Positions 24,377 through 32,885 of a DNA stretch of 64,000 bases are shown here, one piece after another. Source of the stretch: Blastocatellia bacterium (GTDB taxonomy: Bacteria > Acidobacteriota > Blastocatellia > Chloracidobacteriales > JADJPF01). The stretch lies in contig JANWYG010000023.1 in NCBI GenBank assembly GCA_025057015.1, positions 1 to 64,000 of the forward strand, given 5' to 3'. The first letter of the stretch is position 1. Every line of letters begins with the position of its first letter. Under the pieces are notes generated by a model. The model saw nothing but the letters and a program-made list of their open reading frames with translations. It was not told the origin of the DNA and did not search any database. The translations under genes were made by a program, and so were the position numbers.

Positions 24377-25993
24377 ATGTCTACAGTTATAGAAATACAA
24401 GAAAGGTACGCTCGGCAGCTAAGTCCTGCACCTGGATCAGCAGAAGAAATAGCCGAGTTTCATGCTCTTCAAATGAAGATGCCTAGAATGTTTGAATACG
24501 TTTCTAAGAACCGCCAATCAGAACACACCAGTGTCATAGTTCCCTCGATGACCCTTCATAAGGAAGAGCTACTTAAACTGAAAGGCGCTATCTACTATGA
24601 AGAGCGCCTGCTTTACCTGCTAATGCTACTTAGACGACCTCGTACTAAGCTTATCTTCGTCACCTCTAAGCAGATACATCAATCGATAGTCGACTACTAT
24701 TTGCATCTACTTACGGGCGTACCTGCAAGCCATGCCAGGAAACGATTGATACTACTTGATACAAATGACAACTCCAACACGCCGCTTTCACAAAAGATCC
24801 TCGAGCGGCCTATGCTAATGCACAGAATAAAGTCTTCTATAAGGGATAAAGAGAACGCACACCTGGTCACCTTCAATACCACTCCGTTAGAGCGCACTTT
24901 GTCGGTACAGCTCGGCATACCGCTCTACGGTCTAGATCCGCAGCTACTTGATCTAGGAAGTAAGAGCGGTTGTCGCGAGATCTTCCGTGAAGCAGGTATT
25001 CCGATGCCGGCTGGTTTCGAGCGACTGCGAACTACGGCCGATATAGTCGATGCTCTCTCAGAATTGTGGCAGATGCGCCCAGAAATAAAACGCGCCGTAG
25101 TTAAGCTAAACGAGGGCTTCTCTGGCGAAGGCAACGCTATTTTTGACTACAGAGACATAATGCCCGCCAAAGCACTTAACTCAGCCGAACGAAAAAAGAT
25201 CATAGAAGACAAACTGGTAACGGGTCTTAAGTATGAGGCTGCTAGCGAGACTTGGGAGAGTTTTGCACAGAAGTTCTATAACATGGGCGGTATAGTAGAA
25301 GAGTTCATAGAAGGCGAAGTCAAACGTTCTCCGAGCGTACAGTGTCGGGTCAACGCAATAGGGGAACCACAAGTGATTTCGACCCACGATCAGCTACTTG
25401 GCGGCCCATCAGGACAAGTCTACCTCGGCTGCACTTTTCCGGCAGACTCTTCCTACAGAATGATGATACAGGACTACGGTGACACTATAGCTAAAGTGTT
25501 AGCCAAAAAAGGTGTCATAGGCCGCTTCGCCGTCGATTTTGTCGTAGTTAAGAAAAATAACGACTGGGACTGCTACGCCATAGAGATTAACCTGCGTAAA
25601 GGCGGCACCACACATCCGTTTCTCATGATGAAGTTCCTCACCGATGGACGTTACGATCGCGAATCGGGACTATTTCTGACCTCCTCAGGCCATCCCAGAT
25701 ATTACCTAGCCTCAGACAACTTAACCTCGCCTAACTACAAAGGAGTCTCACCAGATGATCTCATAGATATAGCGGTCTACCATGACCTGCACTTCCACTC
25801 AGCAAGCGAACGCGGCGTGGTATTTCACCTCATAGGAGCGATGAGCGAGTTTGGCAAACTCGGAGTTACATGCATCGGCAAATCACCTAAAGATGCGCAA
25901 AAGCTCTACGATGATATACTCGAAGTCCTAGACAAAGAGACTTCAGGAGGCTGGACTAAAAGACACGATAGCTTGAAGAATGTGATGTTCTAA
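24377..25993 (+). CDS. ATP-grasp peptide ligase, PGM1-like
   Basis: 538 residues from the ATG at 24377; GAGGTGA is 6 bases upstream, whereas the alternative GTG at 24368 lies within this SD. The N-terminal ~200 residues form a pre-ATP-grasp domain. The grasp core follows: IKRAVVKLNEGFSGEGNAIF (ATP Lys and Gly loop), GGIVEEFIEGEVKRSPSVQ, RFAVDFVVVK and YAIEINLRKGGTTHPFLMMKFLTDG (metal ligands E/N). The last ~100 residues (FHLIGAMSEFGKLGVTCIGKSPKDAQKLYDDILEVLD) resemble the C-terminal domain of PGM1, the peptide ligase of pheganomycin synthesis. It may join amino acids or a nonproteinogenic acid to a peptide. No ribosomal precursor peptide is seen next to it. The family call is from memory of the PGM1 C-terminus and is likely, not certain. 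Confidence 0.8.
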   Translation: MSTVIEIQERYARQLSPAPGSAEEIAEFHALQMKMPRMFEYVSKNRQSEHTSVIVPSMTLHKEELLKLKGAIYYEERLLYLLMLLRRPRTKLIFVTSKQIHQSIVDYYLHLLTGVPASHARKRLILLDTNDNSNTPLSQKILERPMLMHRIKSSIRDKENAHLVTFNTTPLERTLSVQLGIPLYGLDPQLLDLGSKSGCREIFREAGIPMPAGFERLRTTADIVDALSELWQMRPEIKRAVVKLNEGFSGEGNAIFDYRDIMPAKALNSAERKKIIEDKLVTGLKYEAASETWESFAQKFYNMGGIVEEFIEGEVKRSPSVQCRVNAIGEPQVISTHDQLLGGPSGQVYLGCTFPADSSYRMMIQDYGDTIAKVLAKKGVIGRFAVDFVVVKKNNDWDCYAIEINLRKGGTTHPFLMMKFLTDGRYDRESGLFLTSSGHPRYYLASDNLTSPNYKGVSPDDLIDIAVYHDLHFHSASERGVVFHLIGAMSEFGKLGVTCIGKSPKDAQKLYDDILEVLDKETSGGWTKRHDSLKNVMF

Positions 25994-26127
25994 AACTCAA
26001 GCGTATTAAGCAGCAAACAAGCTCTGCGCTTTTTCAGATCCCTGAGAGGGAGGAAAGTAGTCCTCGAACGTTAGGAGGTTAGGAGATTATTTACTGTTGC
26101 AAGAGCATAAAACCGAGAAGGCTATTT

Positions 26128-27456
26128 CTATCTAACATGCGCATCAGCAAAGAGCTTTAAGACTTGAGCTGAAGGATATGTTGACAGAGACGCTATCGAG
26201 TTAGCCATCTCTAGCGGAACAAGTGCATTCTCATGCCTAGCACTTATCATTCCAGGAAGTGTGGTTAATATTTTGTCAAAACTGATAAGCTGCAAGGCTC
26301 GAGGAGCACAAACAAACTCATCCATTTTTGCGCAAATCGGTATACTTAACACAAGCCGACAACACTTATCAAAAACTACAAACACTTTTGCCCCGTAATT
26401 TGTGTCGTGCCCATAAGGTAAACCAGTAGAAGGGCGACATAGAACCTTATGGCAAATATATTCGTGATCAGGAATAAAAAAGTGCTTTGCAGGGGCATTC
26501 CCGCCCAGCAAGAAGTTCAAATGATCGACAAAAACACCGGTCTTTTCTTGACCAACTATGCTGATTGGATACCCCTGAGAATAAGCATGTAACAGGAATT
26601 TTCTGATAGGATTGACCAGTTTTGAATATTGTGCCCTTAGCTGCAGAGGTCCGTCTTTCAGAAACAAGCAATGCTTGAGTATTTCACGATTAGTCTCCCA
26701 AAAGTGACGAACAGCTGTAAATAAAAGCAAAGTTTCGTGAATGTTCATGTAAGCCGTAGCAACGCTTTCGGACGCTGCGCTTTCGGCCATCTCCAAATGA
26801 AAACCAAGCATATCAGTGATAAAAATCTCTTTACCACAAGATGTGCATATACCCTTTTCTGCATCGGAGCTAAGCGTTGTCAAGTGTCCATCTTTTTCAC
26901 CATACGGACATTGGAAATCAGGTAATGCAGAGCGAGGAGAGCTAGACCAGCTCTCGTAGACAAGCCATTTGAAAGTTTTCATTACTTCCCCTTCAAGGGA
27001 AGCATCCTTTAGCGACTCGAAAATGATTTGGCGTATCGCATCATAGACACTGAGTCCCTTAAAATACGCGTGTCTTAGCGGAAAAGCAGTCGCATGATAG
27101 AAAGCAGCATCTGCCATAATGTCTCGCAGAGCCAGAGGATGCGGTTGCTCACTGTCAATTTTACTCAGAGCAATTTGATCTATCTTCATCAACGCAGTCT
27201 TGACAAAAGCAATTTTTCTGTAAGGGAAACGTTCACCAGTCACAGCTTGCCATGAACCATCAACAGCAAATACCAAATCAAGAGGTTTACTGCTCGGAGG
27301 AGGAAAAGGCTCCCACTTGACATCAATTACTTCTTCCGCAGCAGGCTGTTCAAAATTTTGGACAATTTCGCGAACAAGCGGACTTTTGAGTACCTCTAAG
27401 TGTCCCAGTTTACTAGCAAGCTCGCTTGGTAGATTCTTTCCCGCTGGATACGGCAT
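26128..27456 (-). CDS. NurA-domain 5'-3' nuclease
   Basis: 442 residues. The NurA metal-site pattern is present: LVFAVDGSWQAV near residue 65 and CLFLKDGPLQLRAQYSKL in the second half, with a VGQEKTGVFVDHLNFL segment further on. NurA is an RNase H-like nuclease that works with the HerA translocase on DNA ends. An insertion in the middle has CPYG ... CTSCG, three Cys plus nearby His, possibly a zinc knuckle not typical of archaeal NurA. The gene is last in dam-herA-nurA; it begins 11 bp after the herA stop with a strong SD (GGAGGG). The protein is longer than archaeal NurA (about 330-400 residues). Nuclease activity is predicted only. Confidence 0.78.
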   Translation of the reverse strand: MPYPAGKNLPSELASKLGHLEVLKSPLVREIVQNFEQPAAEEVIDVKWEPFPPPSSKPLDLVFAVDGSWQAVTGERFPYRKIAFVKTALMKIDQIALSKIDSEQPHPLALRDIMADAAFYHATAFPLRHAYFKGLSVYDAIRQIIFESLKDASLEGEVMKTFKWLVYESWSSSPRSALPDFQCPYGEKDGHLTTLSSDAEKGICTSCGKEIFITDMLGFHLEMAESAASESVATAYMNIHETLLLFTAVRHFWETNREILKHCLFLKDGPLQLRAQYSKLVNPIRKFLLHAYSQGYPISIVGQEKTGVFVDHLNFLLGGNAPAKHFFIPDHEYICHKVLCRPSTGLPYGHDTNYGAKVFVVFDKCCRLVLSIPICAKMDEFVCAPRALQLISFDKILTTLPGMISARHENALVPLEMANSIASLSTYPSAQVLKLFADAHVR

Positions 27457-27467
27457 AACCCTCCGAG

Positions 27468-29465
27468 TCAGTTTTTGCGTGGTTTGAACCTCAATGCTTG
27501 TATCGGAACAACAAATCTGTGCGAACGAGTCAACATCCGAATGTAGCCCGGAGTTTTTGTACGCAATATGTCCTCTTTCATGCTTTCATAAGCTACGTTC
27601 ATCTTCGCCAATACATCAACCTCCTCCCGTGACGACATATGAGCTACGAAGAAATTTTCGGTCTGAGCTAATAAATCACCGCTTATCGTAGACGGAGATT
27701 GGGTCGAATAAACGACGCCTATGTGATACTTTGCTCCCTCTTTAGCAAAACGGCTATAAATGTCCTTCGGTTCTTTCTGGCGAGGAAAAAGGTTGTGGGC
27801 TTCTTCAAAATAAAGTTGAACATATCTGTTGCCCAACTTATCGTTACTGAACTTATCAACCTGATGTCTGAAAACTTCTTTCGACAACAGATCAGAGAAA
27901 TATTCCAAAAGCACAGGATGAGCGTTACCTAAATCGATTATGACGGTTTGACCCTCATCCAGAAAGTTCAGAATCTCTTTTACGAAATCACCCGCTTGAG
28001 GATCATGATAAATGCGATATGGTTCGAGTATGGCCGTGCCGCTGCGACCTTGTTGTGGCTCAAGAAATTCTAGCAGCGCAACGTCATGTGCGTCAAAAAT
28101 CTGCTTAGACTTAGACTTATCACTACTCTGACTGATTAACTCAGGAGCAGACGAATTATTTCGTCGAAACCTAGCTATAACTTCCATCTCATACAGAAGC
28201 TCATCTAAAGTGCGAGGCTCCGAAGGCACATCATTTCTCGAGTAGGCTGCTTTTCGCAGCCTTTGACTGAAACCAGGATCAAAACCTTTGGCAGCACTAC
28301 ATGCGATGAGTGAACTTAGTTGTTTTTCATTCACCTGAAAACCAGCTTTCTTAAGTACAGCCCAAAACATCTGTATTCTGCGATAGGCCCGCACCTGCTC
28401 GCCTATATCATCCATCTGCTTGATCTCTTCAAGGGGCAGTAGCTCGACACTCATAAATCGGCGAATATAATCCGAAGTATCCCGTTTATCTTGACTAATT
28501 AAGTTAGCTAAGATACTCAACGCTGTGCTGGGCTGCTCGTAAAAATTCAGTTTTAAAGGTCGGGAGGGAGTAGCAGCTTTACTAGTAAAGGCATAAACAA
28601 CGCATCGATGAGGATTAGCGCTGCGCAGAGATTTGCTATCATCTTGAGGATTGTCGTTTGCGTACTCGCCATTGATGTCAAAAATCAGTTGTCCTACATT
28701 ACGTTCTTGCTCTGTAGAATCCAGAATACTTTGGGCAATAAGCTTCACGACATTAGACTTACCAAGGCGAGTCTTTCCAAACATTGCTGTTCGAGACGCA
28801 AGGAAATCCCTAGGAGATATATAAACAGGAACTTTCAAAAGAGGTCTGTTCTGTAAAGGTAGGCGACACTCTGTCAATCGCAGAGTGCCTATTTCAAATC
28901 TTCTATCTTCAGGAACAAGGGAATTTATCACCAAATCCAATATGGCAGCATCAGGAGCATAGACACAGTACTTATGTGCGCTGACAAAATTGTTCATATC
29001 GCCTGAAAACTCTACTGCGTTTTGTTTTTCTGGATGAGGATAGAACATTCCAAGCACTTCAGTATTCAGTGCTCCCCACTGCAGTTCAGCCTGAGTAAAA
29101 ACATCAAGCTCTGGCATCGACTTCTTTTGTAGCTCAAAATAGGTCTTCTGTGTCTCCTTACTCAAAGGCGTAGGAGCTGCGTCTAGAACCCGCAAGAGTG
29201 TAAAGTGATGAAACGCTATCTTCTCTTCTTGTTTTGCAGGCGTCATTATTAGCAAAGAATTGCGGGGTATACCACCAACTGCAACCTTATAAGGATCGGA
29301 AGTGATTATCGTGACAGTGCTATAGCTTATATCAAGAACATAGCCCACAAACCTCATCTCATGATAGTTTCTAGCCTTCTCATTAGCCTGCTCGCGTTCC
29401 AAAAACTCTTGGAGCACCCTTAAAGGGTGGCGTCGCATGGCCACACTATCAAAAAACTCTCTCAT
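27468..29465 (-). CDS. HerA-family hexameric DNA translocase ATPase
   Basis: 665 residues. An N-terminal HAS-barrel-like region of ~200 residues precedes the RecA/FtsK-type core. Walker A is MFGKTRLGKSNVVKLIAQ, followed by LIFDINGEYAND (HerA-typical 'GEY'). Walker B/catalytic Glu lies in QLYFEEAHNLFP, and the HerA signature STQSPSTISGDLLAQTENFFVAHMSSREEV follows. A helical insertion of ~200 residues splits the core. HerA pumps DNA into or past a partner nuclease. Its ATG overlaps the methylase stop (ATGA), and nurA begins 11 bp later, so the three proteins are made together. Bacterial HerA with a nuclease is often found in anti-phage systems. Confidence 0.88.
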   Translation of the reverse strand: MREFFDSVAMRRHPLRVLQEFLEREQANEKARNYHEMRFVGYVLDISYSTVTIITSDPYKVAVGGIPRNSLLIMTPAKQEEKIAFHHFTLLRVLDAAPTPLSKETQKTYFELQKKSMPELDVFTQAELQWGALNTEVLGMFYPHPEKQNAVEFSGDMNNFVSAHKYCVYAPDAAILDLVINSLVPEDRRFEIGTLRLTECRLPLQNRPLLKVPVYISPRDFLASRTAMFGKTRLGKSNVVKLIAQSILDSTEQERNVGQLIFDINGEYANDNPQDDSKSLRSANPHRCVVYAFTSKAATPSRPLKLNFYEQPSTALSILANLISQDKRDTSDYIRRFMSVELLPLEEIKQMDDIGEQVRAYRRIQMFWAVLKKAGFQVNEKQLSSLIACSAAKGFDPGFSQRLRKAAYSRNDVPSEPRTLDELLYEMEVIARFRRNNSSAPELISQSSDKSKSKQIFDAHDVALLEFLEPQQGRSGTAILEPYRIYHDPQAGDFVKEILNFLDEGQTVIIDLGNAHPVLLEYFSDLLSKEVFRHQVDKFSNDKLGNRYVQLYFEEAHNLFPRQKEPKDIYSRFAKEGAKYHIGVVYSTQSPSTISGDLLAQTENFFVAHMSSREEVDVLAKMNVAYESMKEDILRTKTPGYIRMLTRSHRFVVPIQALRFKPRKN

Positions 29466-30319
29466 AGCCTTGCGCTACCTTCAATCAAGTAGGAACTGAC
29501 AATTACTTCTCCGGAATCTGCCGTGAGAATACCCGGCATTTTTCCCGTCCCACGAGGAATCCTTAGTGCATAGTTTCCCTTAAGCAAGCAAATTATATCC
29601 TCATGAGAAGAAATAGTCATTAACCACCTCACTCCACGAGATTTGGCAGATTGAAGGCACTCGGCTAGTCTTTGATAATCATGGTACTTGAACTGATGCC
29701 AAACATAATGGCTATGCAAACACTCTCTACATCCCGGACGATAAGGAGGGTCAGCGAAGATAAAGTCCCCCTCTTGGGCTCGGTCAATAAGAAGCTGAAA
29801 ATCAGCACATTCTAACTCTACTCCACGTAATGCAGAAGAGTAATAGACAAGATCTTCTTGGTTTATTACCCATCGTCGCTGCTGCCCACCATAACCTACA
29901 TTAAAACGTCCCTCTCGATTATGGCGCCACATACCTTTGAAGCATGTACGGTTGAGGTACAATGTTCTTGCAGCCTTCTCGACAAGCGCCTTAGGAGTAT
30001 ATTTATCCCGGACAAGATAGTAATCAGTTTTCGTATTCCCAAACTCTTTATAAACGGCCCAAACCTGTCGCGGAGCATATCTAATTGCCCGATACAGGTC
30101 TATCAACTCTGGATTTATGTCCGAAAGTACTGCTCTTTTAGGCCGCAAATAGAAGAAAACAGCCCCACTTCCCACAAATGGCTCTATATATTTTCCATCA
30201 ATATCCTCGACAGCAGGCAGACAACGGCGCAAAAAAACCAGCAGCCGGCGCTTGCCCCCAGGATAGCGAACAAAAGCCTTTGCGCTTCTTTCAGTTTCCT
30301 TACAGTTAAGCTGGAGCAT
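29462..30319 (-). CDS. D12-class N6-adenine DNA methyltransferase (Dam-like)
   Basis: 285 residues. VRYPGGKRRLLVFLRRCLP (motif X), YIEPFVGSGAVFFYL (SAM motif I, FxGxG), LSDINPELI (motif II) and FIFADPPYRPGC (motif IV DPPY) give the alpha-class order of Dam/DpnM enzymes. LYLNRTCFKGMWRHNREGRFNVGYG is the conserved target-recognition neighbourhood of this class. It heads the operon with herA and nurA; overlap with herA is 4 bp. Modification of host DNA could protect it from the HerA-NurA machine, by analogy with restriction systems, but this is inference. The 139-base region upstream contains a TCCGAGG / CCTCGGA inverted pair (30328-30334, 30368-30374), a possible operator. Confidence 0.9.
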   Translation of the reverse strand: MLQLNCKETERSAKAFVRYPGGKRRLLVFLRRCLPAVEDIDGKYIEPFVGSGAVFFYLRPKRAVLSDINPELIDLYRAIRYAPRQVWAVYKEFGNTKTDYYLVRDKYTPKALVEKAARTLYLNRTCFKGMWRHNREGRFNVGYGGQQRRWVINQEDLVYYSSALRGVELECADFQLLIDRAQEGDFIFADPPYRPGCRECLHSHYVWHQFKYHDYQRLAECLQSAKSRGVRWLMTISSHEDIICLLKGNYALRIPRGTGKMPGILTADSGEVIVSSYLIEGSARL

Positions 30320-30458
30320 CTCTTAAATCCGAGGGAGGTTGTGTTAACAAAATAAGCGGGTTTTGATCCTCGGAGGCGTGGCTAGCCCTGAACAATAAAC
30401 AGCTTCTAAACGTCGCAACTGCAGGTACCATAGTCTAAAGTCCAGCTACCAGGACGGA

Positions 30459-30773
30459 TCAACTTTTTTCTATACCTACCTTGACAATTCCCTTCTCTAC
30501 CTTCACAGGAAAAGTGGCAACACAGTATGCCGGGTCGGTAATACATTTGCCATCAGTCAAGCTGATTTCCCAGAAGTGCAATCTACAAATGACGCTTCGG
30601 CCTTCTACTGTTCCGTCATGCAAAGTAGCCGACATGTGAGGACAGACGTTTTCTATGGCATAAAGCTTACCGAACACATTAAAGATAGCTATCCTTTTGC
30701 CTTCTATCTCGACAGCCTTACCTTCAGCAAAGCCTATATCAGTAAACTTGCAAACCGGATAGAACTCGATCAT
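30459..30773 (-). CDS. Rieske-type 2Fe-2S ferredoxin
   Basis: 104 residues. The two Rieske ligand pairs are CPH...(16 residues)...CRLH in NVCPHMSATLHDG and VICRLHFWEISLTDG. It is a small soluble protein of the NirD/BphA3 ferredoxin type with ~105 residues, the usual size. No dioxygenase, nitrite reductase or reductase partner lies beside it, so its redox partner is unknown. A good SD (TTGGAG) precedes the ATG. It is on the same strand as the dam-herA-nurA operon but separated from it by 139 bases. Confidence 0.9.
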   Translation of the reverse strand: MIEFYPVCKFTDIGFAEGKAVEIEGKRIAIFNVFGKLYAIENVCPHMSATLHDGTVEGRSVICRLHFWEISLTDGKCITDPAYCVATFPVKVEKGIVKVGIEKS

Positions 30774-30840
30774 ATTTTCTCCAAAAACGTAGCTAAGTCT
30801 TGAATTTTGGCTTTAAATAACGGAAAATATGCACCTGTTA

Positions 30841-30924
30841 GCCGAAGTGGTGGAAATGGTAGACGCGCCGGACTCAAAATCCGGTACCCTTCGGGGTGTG
30901 TGGGTTCGAGTCCCACCTTCGGCA
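30841..30924 (+). tRNA. tRNA-Leu (anticodon CAA)
   Basis: 84 nt. The acceptor stem GCCGAAG pairs with CTTCGGC (30917-30923) and A is the discriminator. The anticodon arm CCGGA-CTCAAAA-TCCGG gives CAA at 30875-30877 (reads UUG). A long variable arm of class II type (TACCCTTCGGGGTGTG) and the T-loop GGTTCGAGTCC are clear. CCA is not encoded. Its 3' end is only 2 bp from the stop codon of the convergent kinase-AAA gene. Confidence 0.96.
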
Positions 30925-30926
30925 TC

Positions 30927-32885
30927 CTAGAGGTGCTTTCTCAAATAGTCTTCGTATAACTTACACCTAATAACAGCTTCACGGGATGATTCACCGCGGA
31001 TTACTCCCAAGCTACGCAATATGTAAAAATGCTCTAAAGTGGAACAAGATTCGCCGCGTAGCATCGCCCTAAGCGAAGCTTTCAGAGATTCGTCCTGATT
31101 AAGGTGGCTAAGAATCCTACGCAAATGTCCACCAAACACGCCGTCTTCAGCCGTAGCTTGAGCCTTCAACTCGATCAAGCTCAGGCCCTTAGCCACCATC
31201 TGATAAAAACTAAGCCGCAGCAGATACGGATGGCCGCAAACCATCTGCATCAGCTCCGATACTTCATCACTACTGAGCGGTGAACCATACCTAGAATTCA
31301 AATCCAGAACTTGCCCTAAATTAAAATCTTCAAGGACAAGCCGCGTACCTACATTAAACGGAGATTGATTTGGATCCGTAATGAACAGGTGTGCTTCGGC
31401 AGCATAGGCTATTACCAGAGTGAGCTTGCACCAAGGGCCTTCTGGGTCGAGTGACCTTTCATTGTGCCATGAGCGAAATAGCCCAAAGACCTCGCTAGAA
31501 TGCTTTTGTCCAAAGAGCCTATCTACCTCGTCCATTCCCCAGACCAGGTGCGTTTGCAACTGGTCTAAGACTTGCTTTCGGAGAAACCGCTCGAAGTTGA
31601 CGCTAGCCCCTCGACGAGGATTCCAAACATCAGTAACAGACACGCCTAATTGCAACTGCTCAGCTATCTCTTCTGCGAGCGTCAAAAAGAAGTTTTCTAG
31701 CGAATCGACCTGCTCACTGCTCAGTTTTTGAAAATCAGTAAGTATGATTTTATAGCCGCTCCTCCTGGCCTGATGTAACCCCCGCGCAAGCAGAGAAGTC
31801 TTACCCATTTGCTTAGAGCCTTTGACAAGCACTATACTATCGCGCCTGCTAATAGCCAGTCGAAGTTCACTATCGGTAGTCCGTTCGATATAAAACCTAG
31901 ACTCCAAAGGCACTGCTCCGGTAGGTACTTCAATCTGCCCATCAGGCAACGAAGGCAGTTCAGGTTCTTCGGACATTTCCCCACTCTGAACAAGTACTGG
32001 CTCTGTTGGGGTCATAGTAGCCGCAACGGAAATTATCCCCGACAAAGCACTTTTTAAATCTTCAGAAAAATCCAAAGCTGATTGATACCGCTGCTTGGGA
32101 TTAAACGCTAATGCCTTTAAAATCACAGTATCTACCTGTGATGACAGACTCTTGCGTAGCCGTGACGGAAGAACTTTCAACCCTTCACCCTGCAGATAAA
32201 GCAAATGAAACACCGATTTTGCCTCAAAAGGTAGCCGTCCTGTTAGCATCTCGTAAACTATCACGGCCAGAGAAAAGATATCGCCAGCAGCGGAGTATGG
32301 CTTTGACATTAACCTTTCAGGACAGAGATAGGCACGCGTGCCCACGATCTCATCTTTCAGAATAGGATCTAGCACCAGCGAGTTTTCTATGCTTGCTATG
32401 CCAAAATCGATAATCTTTACCTGTTCTAGTCCACCGCTTAGGCGCTGAAGCATCAAGTTCTCCGGCTTAAGATCACGATGAAATACTCCTCTTTCATGCA
32501 CAGCAGCCAGCCCTTGAGCAATTTGTTCAACTACTTGAACAACAGAGTTTAGCTGCATAACACCACTTGCTCGCAATCTCGAACGCAGACTCTCACCTTC
32601 TATATACTGCATTACATAGAACGGCCGGCCAGTTTCAGTTTCACCAGCATCAAGCACCGTCACCACGGCCGGGTGATCTATCCGCGAAAGTGCTTCTACC
32701 TCTTGCTTAAACTTCTGCTTAACCCAAGGTTTGCTAGCCACCTTTTCAAGCAAAAACTTAACTACTACCTGCTTGGACATCAGCAAGCGATCCCGCGCTA
32801 GATATACCTCAGCCATACCACCACGTCCAAGTTCTGCTACAAGCTCATACCTGTCTTTCAAAACCTGACCCACCTGATTCTGCAT
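30927..32885 (-). CDS. Ser/Thr kinase fused to an AAA-like (STAND-type) ATPase domain
   Basis: 652 residues. The kinase domain covers ~10-280 (GRGGMAEVYLARD, VVVKFLLE, VFHRDLKPENLML, DFGIASIE, CPERLMSKPYSAAGDIFSLAVIVYEML) and lacks the zinc ribbon of its relatives. A short linker leads to an AAA-like domain of the cyanobacterial AAA_35 type (~330-640): RFYIERTTDSEL, P-loop KGSKQMGKTSLLARGL, then ILTDFQKLSSEQVDS and LVWGMDEVDRLF (Walker B), ending in a helical LMQMVCGHPYLLRL region. No membrane helix is seen, so it is cytosolic. Such kinase-STAND fusions may signal through nucleotide-driven assembly. Its start codon overlaps the Nudix stop (TAATG). Confidence 0.87.
   Translation of the reverse strand: MQNQVGQVLKDRYELVAELGRGGMAEVYLARDRLLMSKQVVVKFLLEKVASKPWVKQKFKQEVEALSRIDHPAVVTVLDAGETETGRPFYVMQYIEGESLRSRLRASGVMQLNSVVQVVEQIAQGLAAVHERGVFHRDLKPENLMLQRLSGGLEQVKIIDFGIASIENSLVLDPILKDEIVGTRAYLCPERLMSKPYSAAGDIFSLAVIVYEMLTGRLPFEAKSVFHLLYLQGEGLKVLPSRLRKSLSSQVDTVILKALAFNPKQRYQSALDFSEDLKSALSGIISVAATMTPTEPVLVQSGEMSEEPELPSLPDGQIEVPTGAVPLESRFYIERTTDSELRLAISRRDSIVLVKGSKQMGKTSLLARGLHQARRSGYKIILTDFQKLSSEQVDSLENFFLTLAEEIAEQLQLGVSVTDVWNPRRGASVNFERFLRKQVLDQLQTHLVWGMDEVDRLFGQKHSSEVFGLFRSWHNERSLDPEGPWCKLTLVIAYAAEAHLFITDPNQSPFNVGTRLVLEDFNLGQVLDLNSRYGSPLSSDEVSELMQMVCGHPYLLRLSFYQMVAKGLSLIELKAQATAEDGVFGGHLRRILSHLNQDESLKASLRAMLRGESCSTLEHFYILRSLGVIRGESSREAVIRCKLYEDYLRKHL

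Noticed and set aside
30841..30924. tRNA-Leu as an integration site for the dam-herA-nurA island
   Set aside because: No duplicate of the tRNA 3' end was found at the other border and no integrase gene is present; the Rieske gene lies between.
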